Shown piece after piece: positions 17,677-27,471 of a stretch of DNA of 64,000 nucleotides (positions within the stretch are counted from its first letter, which is position 1; every line of letters begins with the position of its first letter). The position numbers and the translations under genes are program-made. This stretch comes from Streptomyces sp. TP-A0356 (lineage in GTDB: Bacteria; Actinomycetota; Actinomycetes; Streptomycetales; Streptomycetaceae). The stretch lies in NCBI RefSeq assembly GCF_001417775.1, contig NZ_BBZJ01000013.1, forward strand, positions 310,001-374,000. Direction: 5' to 3'. The notes under the pieces were generated by a model. The model was not told the origin of the DNA. It made no database searches and was given only the letters and a program-made list of their open reading frames with translations.

Positions 17677-19104
17677 GTGACCGAAACTCTCACTTCCCGT
17701 ACCGTCCGCTCGCCGGTGGCGGCACCGCAGCTGGGCGGGCTCGGACTGTTCACGGTGCTGCTGGCCGCGGCACTGCCGCTCATCGACTTCTTCATCGTCA
17801 ACGTCGCCCTTCCGACGATCGGCAGGGACCTGCACGCGGGCGAGGCCGTCCTCGAACTCGTCGTCGCCGGGTACGGGCTCTCGTACGCCGTCCTGCTCGT
17901 CCTCGGCGGCCGGCTGGGCGACCTCTTCGGCCGACGCGAGTTCTTCCTCGGCGGGATGGCGGCCTTCGGGCTGACCTCGCTGGCGTGCGGGCTCGCGCCG
18001 AACGCCTGGACGCTGGTCGCGGCGCGCGTCGCGCAGGGCGCGGCGGCCGCGGCGATGCTGCCGCAGGTGCTCGCCACCATCCAGGCGGCGACCAGCGGTC
18101 AGCGTCGCGCCAAGGCGATGGGCCTGTACGGCGCGACCGCCGGGCTCTCCATGGTGGCCGGGCAGATCCTCGGCGGCGTGCTCGTGGCCGCGGACATCGC
18201 CGGCACCGGCTGGCGCTCGGTGTTCCTCGTCAACGTCCCGGCCGTGGTCGTCGGACTGTTCCTGGCCGCGCGGGCCGTGCCGGAGACCCGCTCGCAGCAT
18301 CCGGAGCCGGTGGACGGCCCCGGCACCGTCCTGCTCGCCGTGTCGCTGCTGACCCTGCTCGCGCCGCTCACCGAGGGCCGTGCGGCGGGCTGGCCGCTGT
18401 GGACCTGGCTGGCACTGGCCGCGTTCCCGTTCGCCGCGTGGGCCTTCTACGCGGTGGAGCGCCGCGCGGACCGGCGGGGCCGTACGCCGCTGGTGCCGCC
18501 GAGCCTGTTCTCGCTGGTGTCGCTGCGTCGGGGACTGGTCATGATCGTGCCGTTCTCGATCGGCTTCAGCGGGTTCATGTTCGTGATCGCGGTGGCGCTG
18601 CAACGGGGTGCCGGGCTCGGCCCGGTCGCGGCGGGGCTCGCGCTCACGCCCATGGCGGTGACGTTCTTCGTCGTCTCGCTGTGCGGGCCGCGGCTGGTCG
18701 CCCGCTTCGGCACCCGGGTGGTGACCGTCGGCGGACTGATCCAGGCGGTCGGCGTGGCGCTCCTGGCGCTCGCCGCCTGGCAGTCCTGGCCCCGCCTGGG
18801 CGTGGCGGAGATGCTGCCGGGTGCGGCGGTGGCCGGCGCGGGCCAGGCGCTGCAGCTGCCGATCGTCCTGCGGCTGGTCCTGTCCGAGGTTCCGCCGGCC
18901 CGCGCGGGCGTCGGCGGCGGGGTCATGATCACGACTCAGCAGTCGGCGCTGGCGCTGGGTGTCGCGACACTCGGCTCCCTGTTCCTGGCGCTGGTGCCCG
19001 GCATGGGCATGCGGGACGCGCTGGTGACCACGCTCCTGGTCCAACTGGCCGGAATCGCCCTGACGGTGGCGCTGAGTCTGCGCCTGCCGCGCCGGATCAG
19101 CTGA
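17677..19104 (+). CDS. MFS exporter, DHA2 type, controlled by the adjacent MmyB regulator
   Basis: 475 residues, about 14 hydrophobic helices. Motifs are LIDFFIVNVALPTIGRDLH in helix 1 and GGRLGDLFGRREFFLGG (motif A). It starts at GTG 17677 (protein begins MTETLT). The gene probably exports a compound that is also sensed by the divergent regulator. Substrate unknown. It differs clearly from the exporter at 15182, so it is not a recent duplicate. Confidence 0.9.
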   Translation: MTETLTSRTVRSPVAAPQLGGLGLFTVLLAAALPLIDFFIVNVALPTIGRDLHAGEAVLELVVAGYGLSYAVLLVLGGRLGDLFGRREFFLGGMAAFGLTSLACGLAPNAWTLVAARVAQGAAAAAMLPQVLATIQAATSGQRRAKAMGLYGATAGLSMVAGQILGGVLVAADIAGTGWRSVFLVNVPAVVVGLFLAARAVPETRSQHPEPVDGPGTVLLAVSLLTLLAPLTEGRAAGWPLWTWLALAAFPFAAWAFYAVERRADRRGRTPLVPPSLFSLVSLRRGLVMIVPFSIGFSGFMFVIAVALQRGAGLGPVAAGLALTPMAVTFFVVSLCGPRLVARFGTRVVTVGGLIQAVGVALLALAAWQSWPRLGVAEMLPGAAVAGAGQALQLPIVLRLVLSEVPPARAGVGGGVMITTQQSALALGVATLGSLFLALVPGMGMRDALVTTLLVQLAGIALTVALSLRLPRRIS

Positions 19105-19200
19105 GGCGACGCGCGAACTCGCCGTCGAAGAACCCCCGTTGATCTTCGGGTTGCTGCACACTCCTTGCTGCGCGAGCGGACAGTACTCCCTGGAGGCGTC

Positions 19201-19416
19201 ATGCTGCAGATCAACACGAGCAAGGTCAGCCGCTGGGACCAGCACGGCCGAGAACATGTCGTGCGGGTCCAGCGGGCGGGGGTGCAGCGCACGATCAGCT
19301 GCGACACGTGCGGCTGGCGCAGGAACGCGCAGTTCCTGCCCTGGCTGAAGGCGGAGGAACACCTCGCCGAGGCCCATCAGGCCACGGTGGACCCGGCGGA
19401 CCCGGCGGACGCATGA
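19201..19416 (+). CDS. Small zinc-finger-like protein
   Basis: 71 residues, not assigned to a named family by me. The second half reads CDTCGW…EEHLAEAH: a C-x2-C pair and two His about 20 residues later, an arrangement that could bind one zinc. The N-terminal half (INTSKVSRWDQHGREHVVRVQR) looks like a beta hairpin. The ATG at 19201 has GGAGG close ahead; the frame extends to 19165 with no SD. It stands alone between an exporter and a VOC protein. Confidence 0.7.
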   Translation: MLQINTSKVSRWDQHGREHVVRVQRAGVQRTISCDTCGWRRNAQFLPWLKAEEHLAEAHQATVDPADPADA

Positions 19417-19455
19417 CCGCCCGCTCGACGGGCGGGTCCGGCTATAAGTGATGGC

Positions 19456-19911
19456 ATGACCGCACTGAACTGGAAGCTGGTGGTCGACACCCGCGACGCG
19501 CCCGTCCTCGCGGACTTCTGGGCCGCGGCGCTGGGGTACGAGGTGGAGGACAACAGCCCGCTGATCGACGGCCTGCTGGCCGCCGGCCGGCTGCCGGAGG
19601 CGGCGGTCCGCAAGCACCACGGCACCCGTACCTTCCGGGGCTTCGCGGCTATCCGGCACCCCGACGACCCGTACGACGAGGAGACGGGCATCGGGCGGGG
19701 CCGCCGCATCCTGTTCCAGGACGTCCCCGAGCCGAAGTCGGCCAAGAACCGCCTGCACATCGACGTCCACGCGGGCCCCGACTCCCGTGACGCGACGGTC
19801 GCACGCCTGGAGTCTTTGGGCGCGACCCGCGTCGAGGAGTTGGACAGGGGCCCGGCCGGACACTGGTGGGTCATGCGGGACCCGGAGGGCAACGAATTCT
19901 GCGTGGCCTGA
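19456..19911 (+). CDS. VOC-family (glyoxalase-like) protein
   Basis: 151 residues with two beta-alpha-beta-beta-beta modules typical of the vicinal oxygen chelate fold: LNWKLVVDTRDAPVLADFWAAALGYEV at the N-terminus and the C-terminal closing motif MRDPEGNEFCV. Candidate metal ligands are His in LHIDVH and Glu in EGNEF. Such proteins are isomerases, dioxygenases or resistance proteins; no specific activity can be assigned. Confidence 0.85.
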   Translation: MTALNWKLVVDTRDAPVLADFWAAALGYEVEDNSPLIDGLLAAGRLPEAAVRKHHGTRTFRGFAAIRHPDDPYDEETGIGRGRRILFQDVPEPKSAKNRLHIDVHAGPDSRDATVARLESLGATRVEELDRGPAGHWWVMRDPEGNEFCVA

Positions 19912-19930
19912 CTCGGCTGTCCCCTCGTCA

Positions 19931-20698
19931 TCAGGCGATGGGCGCCGCCGAGGTGTCCACGGGCGGTTCCGTCGGGGTCGTCGAGGTGTCCACGGGCGGT
20001 TCCGTCGGGGTCGTCGAGGTGTCCACGGGCGGTTCCGTCGGGGTCGTCGAGGTGCCGCATACCTGCGGACCACAGGCGGGGTTCGAGGGCTCGGACGGGG
20101 CCGTGACGGATGGACTGGTCGTGGACGGAGCCTGCACTGTGGTCTCCGGTGTGGATGGCGCAGACGGCGTAGTTGCCGGTGTCGACGGCGCAGACGGCGT
20201 AGTCGCCGGTGTCGACGGCGCAGACGGCGTGGTCACCGCTGTCGACGGCGCAGACGATGTGGAGGGTGTACTCGATGGGCTCGATGGGCCGGTCTTCGGA
20301 CAACCGACCTTGGCCACGCCTGCCTTATGCCCTCGATCGAAGTTCACCTTGTAAGCCAACGCCGCATCTTGCGCGAGCCTTATAGCAGTTGGGTCGTTAC
20401 TAGCCCTGGCTTTCGTGACGTTCTCGGCCAGGACCGGTGGTAGTGGAGCCCCCTCGGTGGAAGAGAGAGTCTCACACCTCGTGCCGCTGTTGTAGCCGTC
20501 TTCCCAGCCGTAGTCACCGCCGCCTTGGCTCGGCATACGCTGGAAAGCCCCTACCGTTACGGCACTTGACGGGGTCGAAGCCGGCCTCGCCAGCGCTGTG
20601 CCGGCGCCGCCGAGGAGCGCGCCGACAGCCAGCACGGTGGCAGCGCTCAGCCCAGCACCCCGATTGATTCCTTGACGATGAGCGTTCTTTCCGAGCAT
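19931..20698 (-). CDS. Secreted Thr/Ser/Pro-repeat protein of unknown function
   Basis: About 255 residues. An N-terminal signal-like segment (GLSAATVLAVGALLGGAGTALA) is followed by a short globular part with two Cys (about 45-125) and a long tail of SAPSTPATTP and TSTTPTEPPVD repeats. No sortase motif or anchor is visible at the C-terminus, so it is probably released or held by the wall through its tail. ATG 20698 is chosen; TTG 20743 is possible and neither has a good SD. The 5' part and upstream DNA are AT-richer than the surroundings, a hint of transfer. Confidence 0.65.
   Translation of the reverse strand: MLGKNAHRQGINRGAGLSAATVLAVGALLGGAGTALARPASTPSSAVTVGAFQRMPSQGGGDYGWEDGYNSGTRCETLSSTEGAPLPPVLAENVTKARASNDPTAIRLAQDAALAYKVNFDRGHKAGVAKVGCPKTGPSSPSSTPSTSSAPSTAVTTPSAPSTPATTPSAPSTPATTPSAPSTPETTVQAPSTTSPSVTAPSEPSNPACGPQVCGTSTTPTEPPVDTSTTPTEPPVDTSTTPTEPPVDTSAAPIA
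19950..20048 (-). repeat. Three identical 33-base repeats in the secreted-protein tail
   Basis: Units 19950-19982, 19983-20015 and 20016-20048 match almost base for base and encode TSTTPTEPPVD. In-frame units of identical sequence suggest recent expansion. Confidence 0.9.
20151..20262 (-). repeat. 30-base repeats in the secreted-protein tail
   Basis: Three and a half units of 30 bases start at 20151, 20181, 20211 and 20241 and encode SAPSTPATTP. Differences between units are single bases. Confidence 0.88.
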
Positions 20699-20865
20699 TA
20701 CGAGTACCGTATTTCTTCGGATTTCCCTGCTCTTCTCCCCCAATGACCAACACTACATCGCACCGCCCATAGGGCGCGGCGGCGGGAACCCGGTAGCCGG
20801 TTTGCAGAGTTTCGCCGGAAGTTGTCAATGAATCAAATTACTTGGCTTGAAGCGTGCCGGCCGAG

Positions 20866-21477
20866 CTAGCGAGAGCCTCCGCCGTCAGATGCCCGCAGGC
20901 CGCGCATCAGCAGATCCACCACGGCCTCGAACTCCTCGTCCACGCCCGGCCGCCGCCACTCCTCCGCGTACGCGGGGTCGTGGAAACGCCCGGTCGCCTG
21001 GAAGATCGCGCGGGCCGTGACCGCGGGGTCCAGGGTCGCCGCGAAGGTGCCGCGCGCGACGCCGTCGCGGACGATCGCCGTGAGCTGACCGGCGAGGTCC
21101 GCGATGTGCTGGTCCACGACCCGGCTGCTCTCCCCGGTCAGCACGCTGAAGGTGGCGAACAGTTCCGGGTCGTCGCCCGCCTTGTGCCGTTTGGCCTCGA
21201 ACAGCGCCCTCAGCCAGTCCCGCAGCCGCGCCTCGGGATCCCGCCCCTCGCCGACGTACCCGGCCAGCGCCGCCGCCGTACGGTCCAGCCACCGCTGGGT
21301 GACCGCCTCCCGTAGCGCCGTCTTCGTACGGAAGTGGCGGTACACGCTGCCATGGCTGACGCCGAGCGCGCGGGCCACGTCCACCACGGTGGCCTTGGCC
21401 GGGCCGTGGCGGCGCAGCACCTCCTCGGTCGCCTCCAGGATGCGCTCGGCGGTCAGTGTCTCGCTGGTCGGTGCCAT
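20866..21477 (-). CDS. TetR-family transcriptional regulator
   Basis: 203 residues. The HTH is at about 9-55 (AERILEATEEVLRRHG, VVDVARALGVSHGSVYRHFRTK), followed by an all-helical ligand domain. It lies 25 bases after the aldo-keto reductase in the same orientation and was probably transcribed with it, so it may control that operon. Effector unknown. The DNA downstream (20744-20865) is AT-rich and holds no gene. Confidence 0.92.
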   Translation of the reverse strand: MAPTSETLTAERILEATEEVLRRHGPAKATVVDVARALGVSHGSVYRHFRTKTALREAVTQRWLDRTAAALAGYVGEGRDPEARLRDWLRALFEAKRHKAGDDPELFATFSVLTGESSRVVDQHIADLAGQLTAIVRDGVARGTFAATLDPAVTARAIFQATGRFHDPAYAEEWRRPGVDEEFEAVVDLLMRGLRASDGGGSR

Positions 21478-21502
21478 GGCCAGACCGTACCCGGCGGTGT
21501 GG

Positions 21503-22507
21503 TCAGCGCTCGCTGTCGAGGTGGGTCATCTGCGCCTGCGGGTAGCGGTCACCGGCCGCCGCGTCCGCCGGTACGGCCGTCTCGACGGCCGCCAGGTCCG
21601 CCTCGTCCAGGGTCACCTCCAGCGCGCCGAGGGCCTCCGACAGCCGCTGCCGGGTGCGGGCGCCGACCAGCGGCACGATGTCCTCGCCCCGCGACAGCAC
21701 CCAGGCGATCGCGAGTTGCGCGACGCTCACGCCCTTCTGCTCGGCGATCTTCCGCAGCGCGTCGACCAGGCCGAGGTTGTGATCGAGGTTCTCGCCCTGG
21801 AAGCGGGGCGAGAAGGAGCGGAAGTCGTTCGCGGCGAGCTGCCGGTCGCGGGTGAAGTGGCCGGAGATCAGACCGCGGGACAGCACGCCGTAGGCCGTGA
21901 TGCCGATCCCCAGCTCGCGGGTGGTGGGCAGGATGCGGTCCTCGATGCCGCGCGTGATGATCGAGTACTCGATCTGGAGGTCCGCGATCGGGGCGGTCGC
22001 GGCGGCCCGGCGGATGGTGTCGGCGCCCACCTCGCTCAGGCCGATGTGCCGGACGTACCCCTTCTCCACCAGCTCGGAGATCGCTCCGACCGTCTCCTCG
22101 ATCGGGACATCGGGGTCGAGACGGGCGATGCGGTAGACGTCGATGTGGTCGACGCCGAGGCGCTGGAGCGAGTACGCGGCGAAGTTCTTCACGGCCGCGG
22201 GCCGGCCGTCCACACCGCCCCAGCCACCGACCGGGTCGCGCAGCGCGCCGAACTTGACGCTGACCAGGGCCTGTTCACGACGGGAGGCGGGGGCGGCGCG
22301 CAGGGCCTCGCCGATCAGCATCTCGTTGTGACCCATGCCGTAGAAGTCGCCGGTGTCGATCAGGGTCACACCCGCCTCCAGGGCGGCGTGGAGAGTGGCG
22401 ATGGACTCGGTCCGGTCCGCGTCGCCGTACAACGAGGACATGCCCATGCAGCCGAGACCGAGGGCGGAGACCTGGGGGCCGGTGGTACCGAGGGAGCGGG
22501 TGCGCAT
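21503..22507 (-). CDS. Aldo-keto reductase
   Basis: 334-residue NADPH-dependent (alpha/beta)8 reductase of the AKR11/12/13-like group. Catalytic tetrad candidates are Asp and Tyr in LIDTGDFYGMGHNE, Lys in LVSVKFG and His in YVRHIGLSEVG; the coenzyme-binding ending includes IVPLVGARTRQRL. It reduces aldehydes or ketones in the cytoplasm; substrate unknown. It is upstream of, and probably co-transcribed with, the TetR gene. Confidence 0.92.
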   Translation of the reverse strand: MRTRSLGTTGPQVSALGLGCMGMSSLYGDADRTESIATLHAALEAGVTLIDTGDFYGMGHNEMLIGEALRAAPASRREQALVSVKFGALRDPVGGWGGVDGRPAAVKNFAAYSLQRLGVDHIDVYRIARLDPDVPIEETVGAISELVEKGYVRHIGLSEVGADTIRRAAATAPIADLQIEYSIITRGIEDRILPTTRELGIGITAYGVLSRGLISGHFTRDRQLAANDFRSFSPRFQGENLDHNLGLVDALRKIAEQKGVSVAQLAIAWVLSRGEDIVPLVGARTRQRLSEALGALEVTLDEADLAAVETAVPADAAAGDRYPQAQMTHLDSER

Positions 22508-22677
22508 GAGAACTCCTAGATGACTCCTGGATGTGCCGTGCCTGTATCAACCCTCGCATGGCGACTGACAGAATTCAACATCTGTCACTTGTCATCTGTC
22601 AGGCACATCGCGCGGGAACGCATGGCCGCCGCCGGACGCATCGCCGTCGGACGCATCGCCGCCGCCGGACGCAGAAA

Positions 22678-22713
22678 CGCCGGGTGGGCTGGATCGCTCC
22701 AGCCCACCCGGCG
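22678..22713 (-). terminator. glyS terminator
   Basis: A perfect 16-bp stem with a 4-base loop lies just after the glyS stop (22731) on the minus strand, followed on that strand by TTTCT. This is the best-formed intrinsic terminator in the window. A short direct repeat (GGACGCATCGCCG) follows at about 22633-22660. Confidence 0.85.
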
Positions 22714-22730
22714 TTCCGAAAGGCGACCGG

Positions 22731-24113
<1,383 letters not shown>

Positions 24114-24236
24114 GGTGCTCTCTTCATTACGACGACGGGCGACGAAGCGAGATGCTTCAGAGCGAATGCTTCAGGGTACCGGCGGGGGCTCCCCCTCAAC
24201 CAAATCGGTGCCGCCCCCGGCCTCCCAGCCGGTTTG

Positions 24237-24280
24237 TTGACAACGGTTTCCATATTTGTTGAAAATGACTGTCATGAACG
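24237..24280 (+). promoter_or_regulatory. znuA promoter with overlapping Zur box
   Basis: TTGACA (24237-24242) and GAAAAT (24261-24266) are 18 bases apart. The -10 ends 7 bases before the ATG at 24274, and no SD is present, so the mRNA is probably leaderless. Positions 24260-24280 contain TGAAAATGA-CTG-TCATGAACG, whose left half matches the actinobacterial Zur consensus exactly; ATGAC-T-GTCAT forms its core. Zinc-loaded Zur would cover both the -10 and the start codon. Confidence 0.8.
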
Positions 24281-25227
24281 TACGACGACGCCTCATATCC
24301 ACGGCCGCCCTGACCGGGGTCAGCGCGCTGACCCTCGCGGCGACCTCCGCCTGCTCCTCCTCGAGCGCGGCGGGCGGCAGCGGAGGCAAGTTCAACGTCG
24401 TGGCGTCGTTCTACCCGATGGCCTTCCTCGCCGAGCAGATCGGCGGCAAGTACGTCCACGTCACCAGTCTCACCCAGCCCGGCCAGGAACCGCACGACCT
24501 GGAGATCAGCGCGAAGCAGACCGCGCAGCTCCAGGAGTCCGACGCGGTCCTCTACCTCAAGGGCCTCCAGCCCTCCGTCGACGACGCGGTGGCCCAGTCC
24601 GAGATCAAGACGAAGGTCGACGCCGGCTCCCTGACCTCCCTGGAGGACCACGGCAACGAGGTCGGCGGGCACGCGGCCGCCCACGACACGCAGAAGGGCG
24701 AGTCCGGCAAGGACCCCCACATCTGGCTGGACGCGGTGAAGTACTCCGAGGTCGCCAAGGGCGTCGGCAAGGCCTTGGAGAAGGCGGACCCGGGGCATGC
24801 GGACGCGTACAAGGCGAACACGGACGCGCTGGTCAAGAAGCTCGACGCGCTCAACACCCGGTTCACCGACGGCCTGAAGACCGCCAAGGGCAAGGTCTTC
24901 ATCACCACGCACGCCGCCTTCGGCTACCTCGCCGAGCGCTACGGCCTCACCGAGGATGCCATCAACGGCCTGGACCCGGAGTCGGAGCCCAGTGCCGCGC
25001 GGGTGCGCGACCTTGAGAGGATGGCGAAGGCCGACGGCGTCACGACGGTGTTCTACGAGACGCTCGTCAGCGACAAGACCGCGAAGACCATCGCCAAGGA
25101 CGCGAACCTGAAGACGGACGTCCTCGACCCGATCGAGGGCATCACGTCCAAGTCCCGCGGCAGCGACTACTTCCAGGTCATGGAGGCCAACCTCAAGGCG
25201 CTGCAGACGGGCCTGGGAACCAAGTGA
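24274..25227 (+). CDS. znuA: Zinc ABC transporter substrate-binding lipoprotein
   Basis: About 317 residues. A lipoprotein signal ends at the lipobox LAATSAC, followed by the cluster A-1/C-type metal-binding fold (VVASFYPMAFLAEQIGG, GQEPHDLEIS, DPHIWLDAVKYSEVAK, TTHAAFGYLAERYGL). The His/Asp loop typical of zinc binders is short (HGNEVGGHAAAHD). It captures Zn2+ outside the membrane for ZnuBC. ATG 24274 is preferred over ATG 24265 and TTG 24256 because the predicted transcript starts at 24274. First gene of znuACB-zur. Confidence 0.93.
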   Translation: MNVRRRLISTAALTGVSALTLAATSACSSSSAAGGSGGKFNVVASFYPMAFLAEQIGGKYVHVTSLTQPGQEPHDLEISAKQTAQLQESDAVLYLKGLQPSVDDAVAQSEIKTKVDAGSLTSLEDHGNEVGGHAAAHDTQKGESGKDPHIWLDAVKYSEVAKGVGKALEKADPGHADAYKANTDALVKKLDALNTRFTDGLKTAKGKVFITTHAAFGYLAERYGLTEDAINGLDPESEPSAARVRDLERMAKADGVTTVFYETLVSDKTAKTIAKDANLKTDVLDPIEGITSKSRGSDYFQVMEANLKALQTGLGTK

Positions 25228-25244
25228 TCATTACGGAGGACGCC

Positions 25245-26012
25245 ATGGGCGAGCCCGTCATATCCCTGCGCGGCGTACGCGCCGACCTGGGTTCGCGCCC
25301 CGTCCTGCGCGGCATCGACCTCACCGTGCACCGCGGTGAGGTCGTCGCGCTGCTGGGGGCGAACGGCTCGGGCAAGTCGACCGCCGTGCGCAGCATCATC
25401 GGACAGGTGCCGGTCGGCGCCGGCGAGATCCACATGTTCGGCACCCCGCTGGCCCGCTTCCGCGACTGGCGGCGCGTCGGATACGTGCCGCAGCGCACGA
25501 CGGCCGCGGGCGGAGTGCCCGCCACGGTGACGGAAGTGGTCTCCTCCGGTCGGCTCTCCCGGGCCCGCTTCGGCATCCTGCGCAAGGCGGACCACGACGC
25601 CGTACGGCGGGCGCTGGACCTCGTCGGCATGGCCGACCGGGCGAAGGACTCCGTCAACGCGCTCTCCGGCGGCCAGCACCAGCGCGTGCTGATCGCCCGC
25701 GCCCTGGCCTCCGAGCCCGAACTGCTGATCATGGACGAGCCGATGGCGGGCGTCGATCTGGCGAGCCAGGAGGTGCTCGCGGGCACGCTGCGGAAGCAGG
25801 TGGCCACGGGCGCCACCGTGCTGCTGGTGCTGCACGAACTGGGCCCCCTGGAGCCGCTGATCGACCGGGCGGTCGTCCTGCGCGACGGCTGCGTCCTGCA
25901 CGACGGACCGCCCCCGAAGGCCGTGGGCCAGCATGCGCTGCCCGGCCACGACCATGTACACCCGCACGCGACGGCGGGCGCCGAACCGAGCCGTACGGGA
26001 CTGCTGAGCTGA
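25245..26012 (+). CDS. znuC: Zinc ABC transporter ATP-binding protein
   Basis: 255 residues. Walker A is GANGSGKST, the signature LSGGQHQR and Walker B LLIMDEP, with the H-loop in LLVLHELG. ATG 25245 has GGAGG 7 bases ahead and lies 17 bases after the znuA stop; a GTG at 25224 has no SD. A C-terminal His-containing tail (GHDHVHPHATAG) may sample zinc. It energises ZnuB. Confidence 0.94.
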   Translation: MGEPVISLRGVRADLGSRPVLRGIDLTVHRGEVVALLGANGSGKSTAVRSIIGQVPVGAGEIHMFGTPLARFRDWRRVGYVPQRTTAAGGVPATVTEVVSSGRLSRARFGILRKADHDAVRRALDLVGMADRAKDSVNALSGGQHQRVLIARALASEPELLIMDEPMAGVDLASQEVLAGTLRKQVATGATVLLVLHELGPLEPLIDRAVVLRDGCVLHDGPPPKAVGQHALPGHDHVHPHATAGAEPSRTGLLS

Positions 26013-26914
26013 TGGACTTCCTGAACTACGCCTTCATGCAGCGGGCGCTGCTCGCCGCCGTCCTGGTCGGCATCACCGCGCCTGCCGTCGGCATCTACCT
26101 CGTGCAGCGCCGTCAGGCCCTGATGGGCGACGGGATCGGCCATGTGGCGATGACGGGCGTCGGCCTGGGCTTCCTGCTGTCGACCTCACCGGTGTGGATG
26201 GCGACGGCCGTCTCGGTCCTCGGCGCGGTCCTGATGGAACTGATCCGCTGGTACGGCAGGACACGCGGCGACATCGCGCTCGCGATGCTCTTCTACGGCG
26301 GTATGGCCGGCGGCGTGATGTTCATCAACCTCGCGCCGGGCGGCTCCAACGCGAACCTGACGTCGTACCTGTTCGGCTCGCTGTCGACGGTCTCCCAGTC
26401 GGACGTCCTGGCGATCTGCCTGCTGGCGGCCTTCGTCGTCCTGGTCACCCTCGGCCTGCGCCGTCAGCTCTTCGCGGTCAGCCAGGACGAGGAGTTCGCG
26501 CGGGTGACCGGCCTGCCGGTCCGCGCGCTGAACCTGCTGACGGCGGTCACCGCCGCGGTGACGGTGACGGTCGCGATGCGGGTGGTCGGTCTGCTCCTGG
26601 TCTCCGCGCTGATGGTGGTCCCGGTGGCGGCGGCGCAGCAGCTCGGCCGCAGCTTCGCGGCGACCTTCGCGATCGCGGTCGCCATCGGCGTGGCCGTGGC
26701 CCTCGGCGGCACGATCACGTCGTACTACCAGGACGTGCCGCCGGGCGCGACGATCGTGCTCCTGACGATCGCCGCGTTCATCGCACTGACCGCGCTGGCG
26801 ACGCCGCTGGCCCGACGGCGGGCGCGCGCGCTGGCCGCCGCGCAGGGCACCGGGGACCCGGTGGAGTGCGCGATTCCAGCCACCCGGGGGACGACCGACC
26901 AGGTCGGAATCTGA
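26012..26914 (+). CDS. znuB: Zinc ABC transporter permease
   Basis: 300 residues, about 8-9 hydrophobic helices, of the ABC-3 permease family (QRRQALMGDGIGHVAMTGVGLG near residue 30; LLVSALMVVPVAAAQQL). The ATG shares one base with the znuC stop, so the three transporter genes are tightly coupled. Confidence 0.94.
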   Translation: MDFLNYAFMQRALLAAVLVGITAPAVGIYLVQRRQALMGDGIGHVAMTGVGLGFLLSTSPVWMATAVSVLGAVLMELIRWYGRTRGDIALAMLFYGGMAGGVMFINLAPGGSNANLTSYLFGSLSTVSQSDVLAICLLAAFVVLVTLGLRRQLFAVSQDEEFARVTGLPVRALNLLTAVTAAVTVTVAMRVVGLLLVSALMVVPVAAAQQLGRSFAATFAIAVAIGVAVALGGTITSYYQDVPPGATIVLLTIAAFIALTALATPLARRRARALAAAQGTGDPVECAIPATRGTTDQVGI

Positions 26915-26973
26915 CTGCGCCCGGGCCGGGCTGGCACAATGGCCCGGCAAGGCGCAGACGTGAGGAGGCAACG

Positions 26974-27393
26974 GTGACGACCGCCGGCCAGCCCGTACGG
27001 GGACGATCCACCCGCCAGCGTGCCGCCGTAGCGGCGGCGCTCGACGAGGTCGACGAGTTCCGCAGCGCCCAGGAGCTCCACGACATGCTCAAGCACAAGG
27101 GCGACTCGGTGGGTCTGACGACCGTCTACCGCACGCTGCAGTCCCTCGCCGACGCGGGCGAGGTCGACGTCCTGCGCACCTCCGACGGCGAGTCGGTGTA
27201 CCGCCGCTGCTCGACGGGCGAACACCACCACCACCTGGTCTGCCGCGTCTGCGGCAAGGCGGTCGAGGTCGAGGGCCCGGCCGTGGAGAAGTGGGCGGAG
27301 GCGATCGCCGCGGAGCACGGCTACGTCAACGTCGCCCACACCGTGGAGATCTTCGGCACGTGCGCGGAGTGCGCGTCCGCCTCCGGCGACTGA
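26974..27393 (+). CDS. zur: Zinc uptake regulator, Fur family
   Basis: 139 residues. The N-terminal winged helix (STRQRAAVAAALDEVDEFRSAQELH, VGLTTVYRTLQSLADAGEV) is followed by a dimerisation domain with the sensor cluster GEHHHHLVC and two structural CxxC pairs (CRVC and CAEC). It starts at GTG 26974 with GAGGAGG ahead, 59 bases after znuB. Zinc-bound Zur represses zinc import; its probable target site lies on the znuA start. Position and the His/Cys set separate it from the iron and peroxide Fur paralogues. Confidence 0.93.
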   Translation: MTTAGQPVRGRSTRQRAAVAAALDEVDEFRSAQELHDMLKHKGDSVGLTTVYRTLQSLADAGEVDVLRTSDGESVYRRCSTGEHHHHLVCRVCGKAVEVEGPAVEKWAEAIAAEHGYVNVAHTVEIFGTCAECASASGD

Positions 27394-27429
27394 CCACCGG
27401 GGCCGGCGCAGACGGGACTTCCGGCCAAG

Positions 27430-27455
27430 GGCGGAGGGGGCGACACCCCTCCGCC
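27430..27455. terminator. Bidirectional hairpin between zur and uppS
   Basis: A perfect 10-bp stem (GGCGGAGGGG and its complement) with the loop GCGACA lies in the 78-base convergent gap. It is likely shared by both transcripts. Confidence 0.75.
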
Positions 27456-27471
27456 GCCGACCCGGCAGGGC

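Noticed and set aside
19139..19348. A 69-codon frame overlapping the small zinc-finger gene
   Set aside because: No SD, and it reads the real gene out of frame.
24114..24255. T-box or other riboswitch ahead of glyS
   Set aside because: Only a short direct repeat and a weak hairpin are visible; no T-box core or specifier loop could be recognised.
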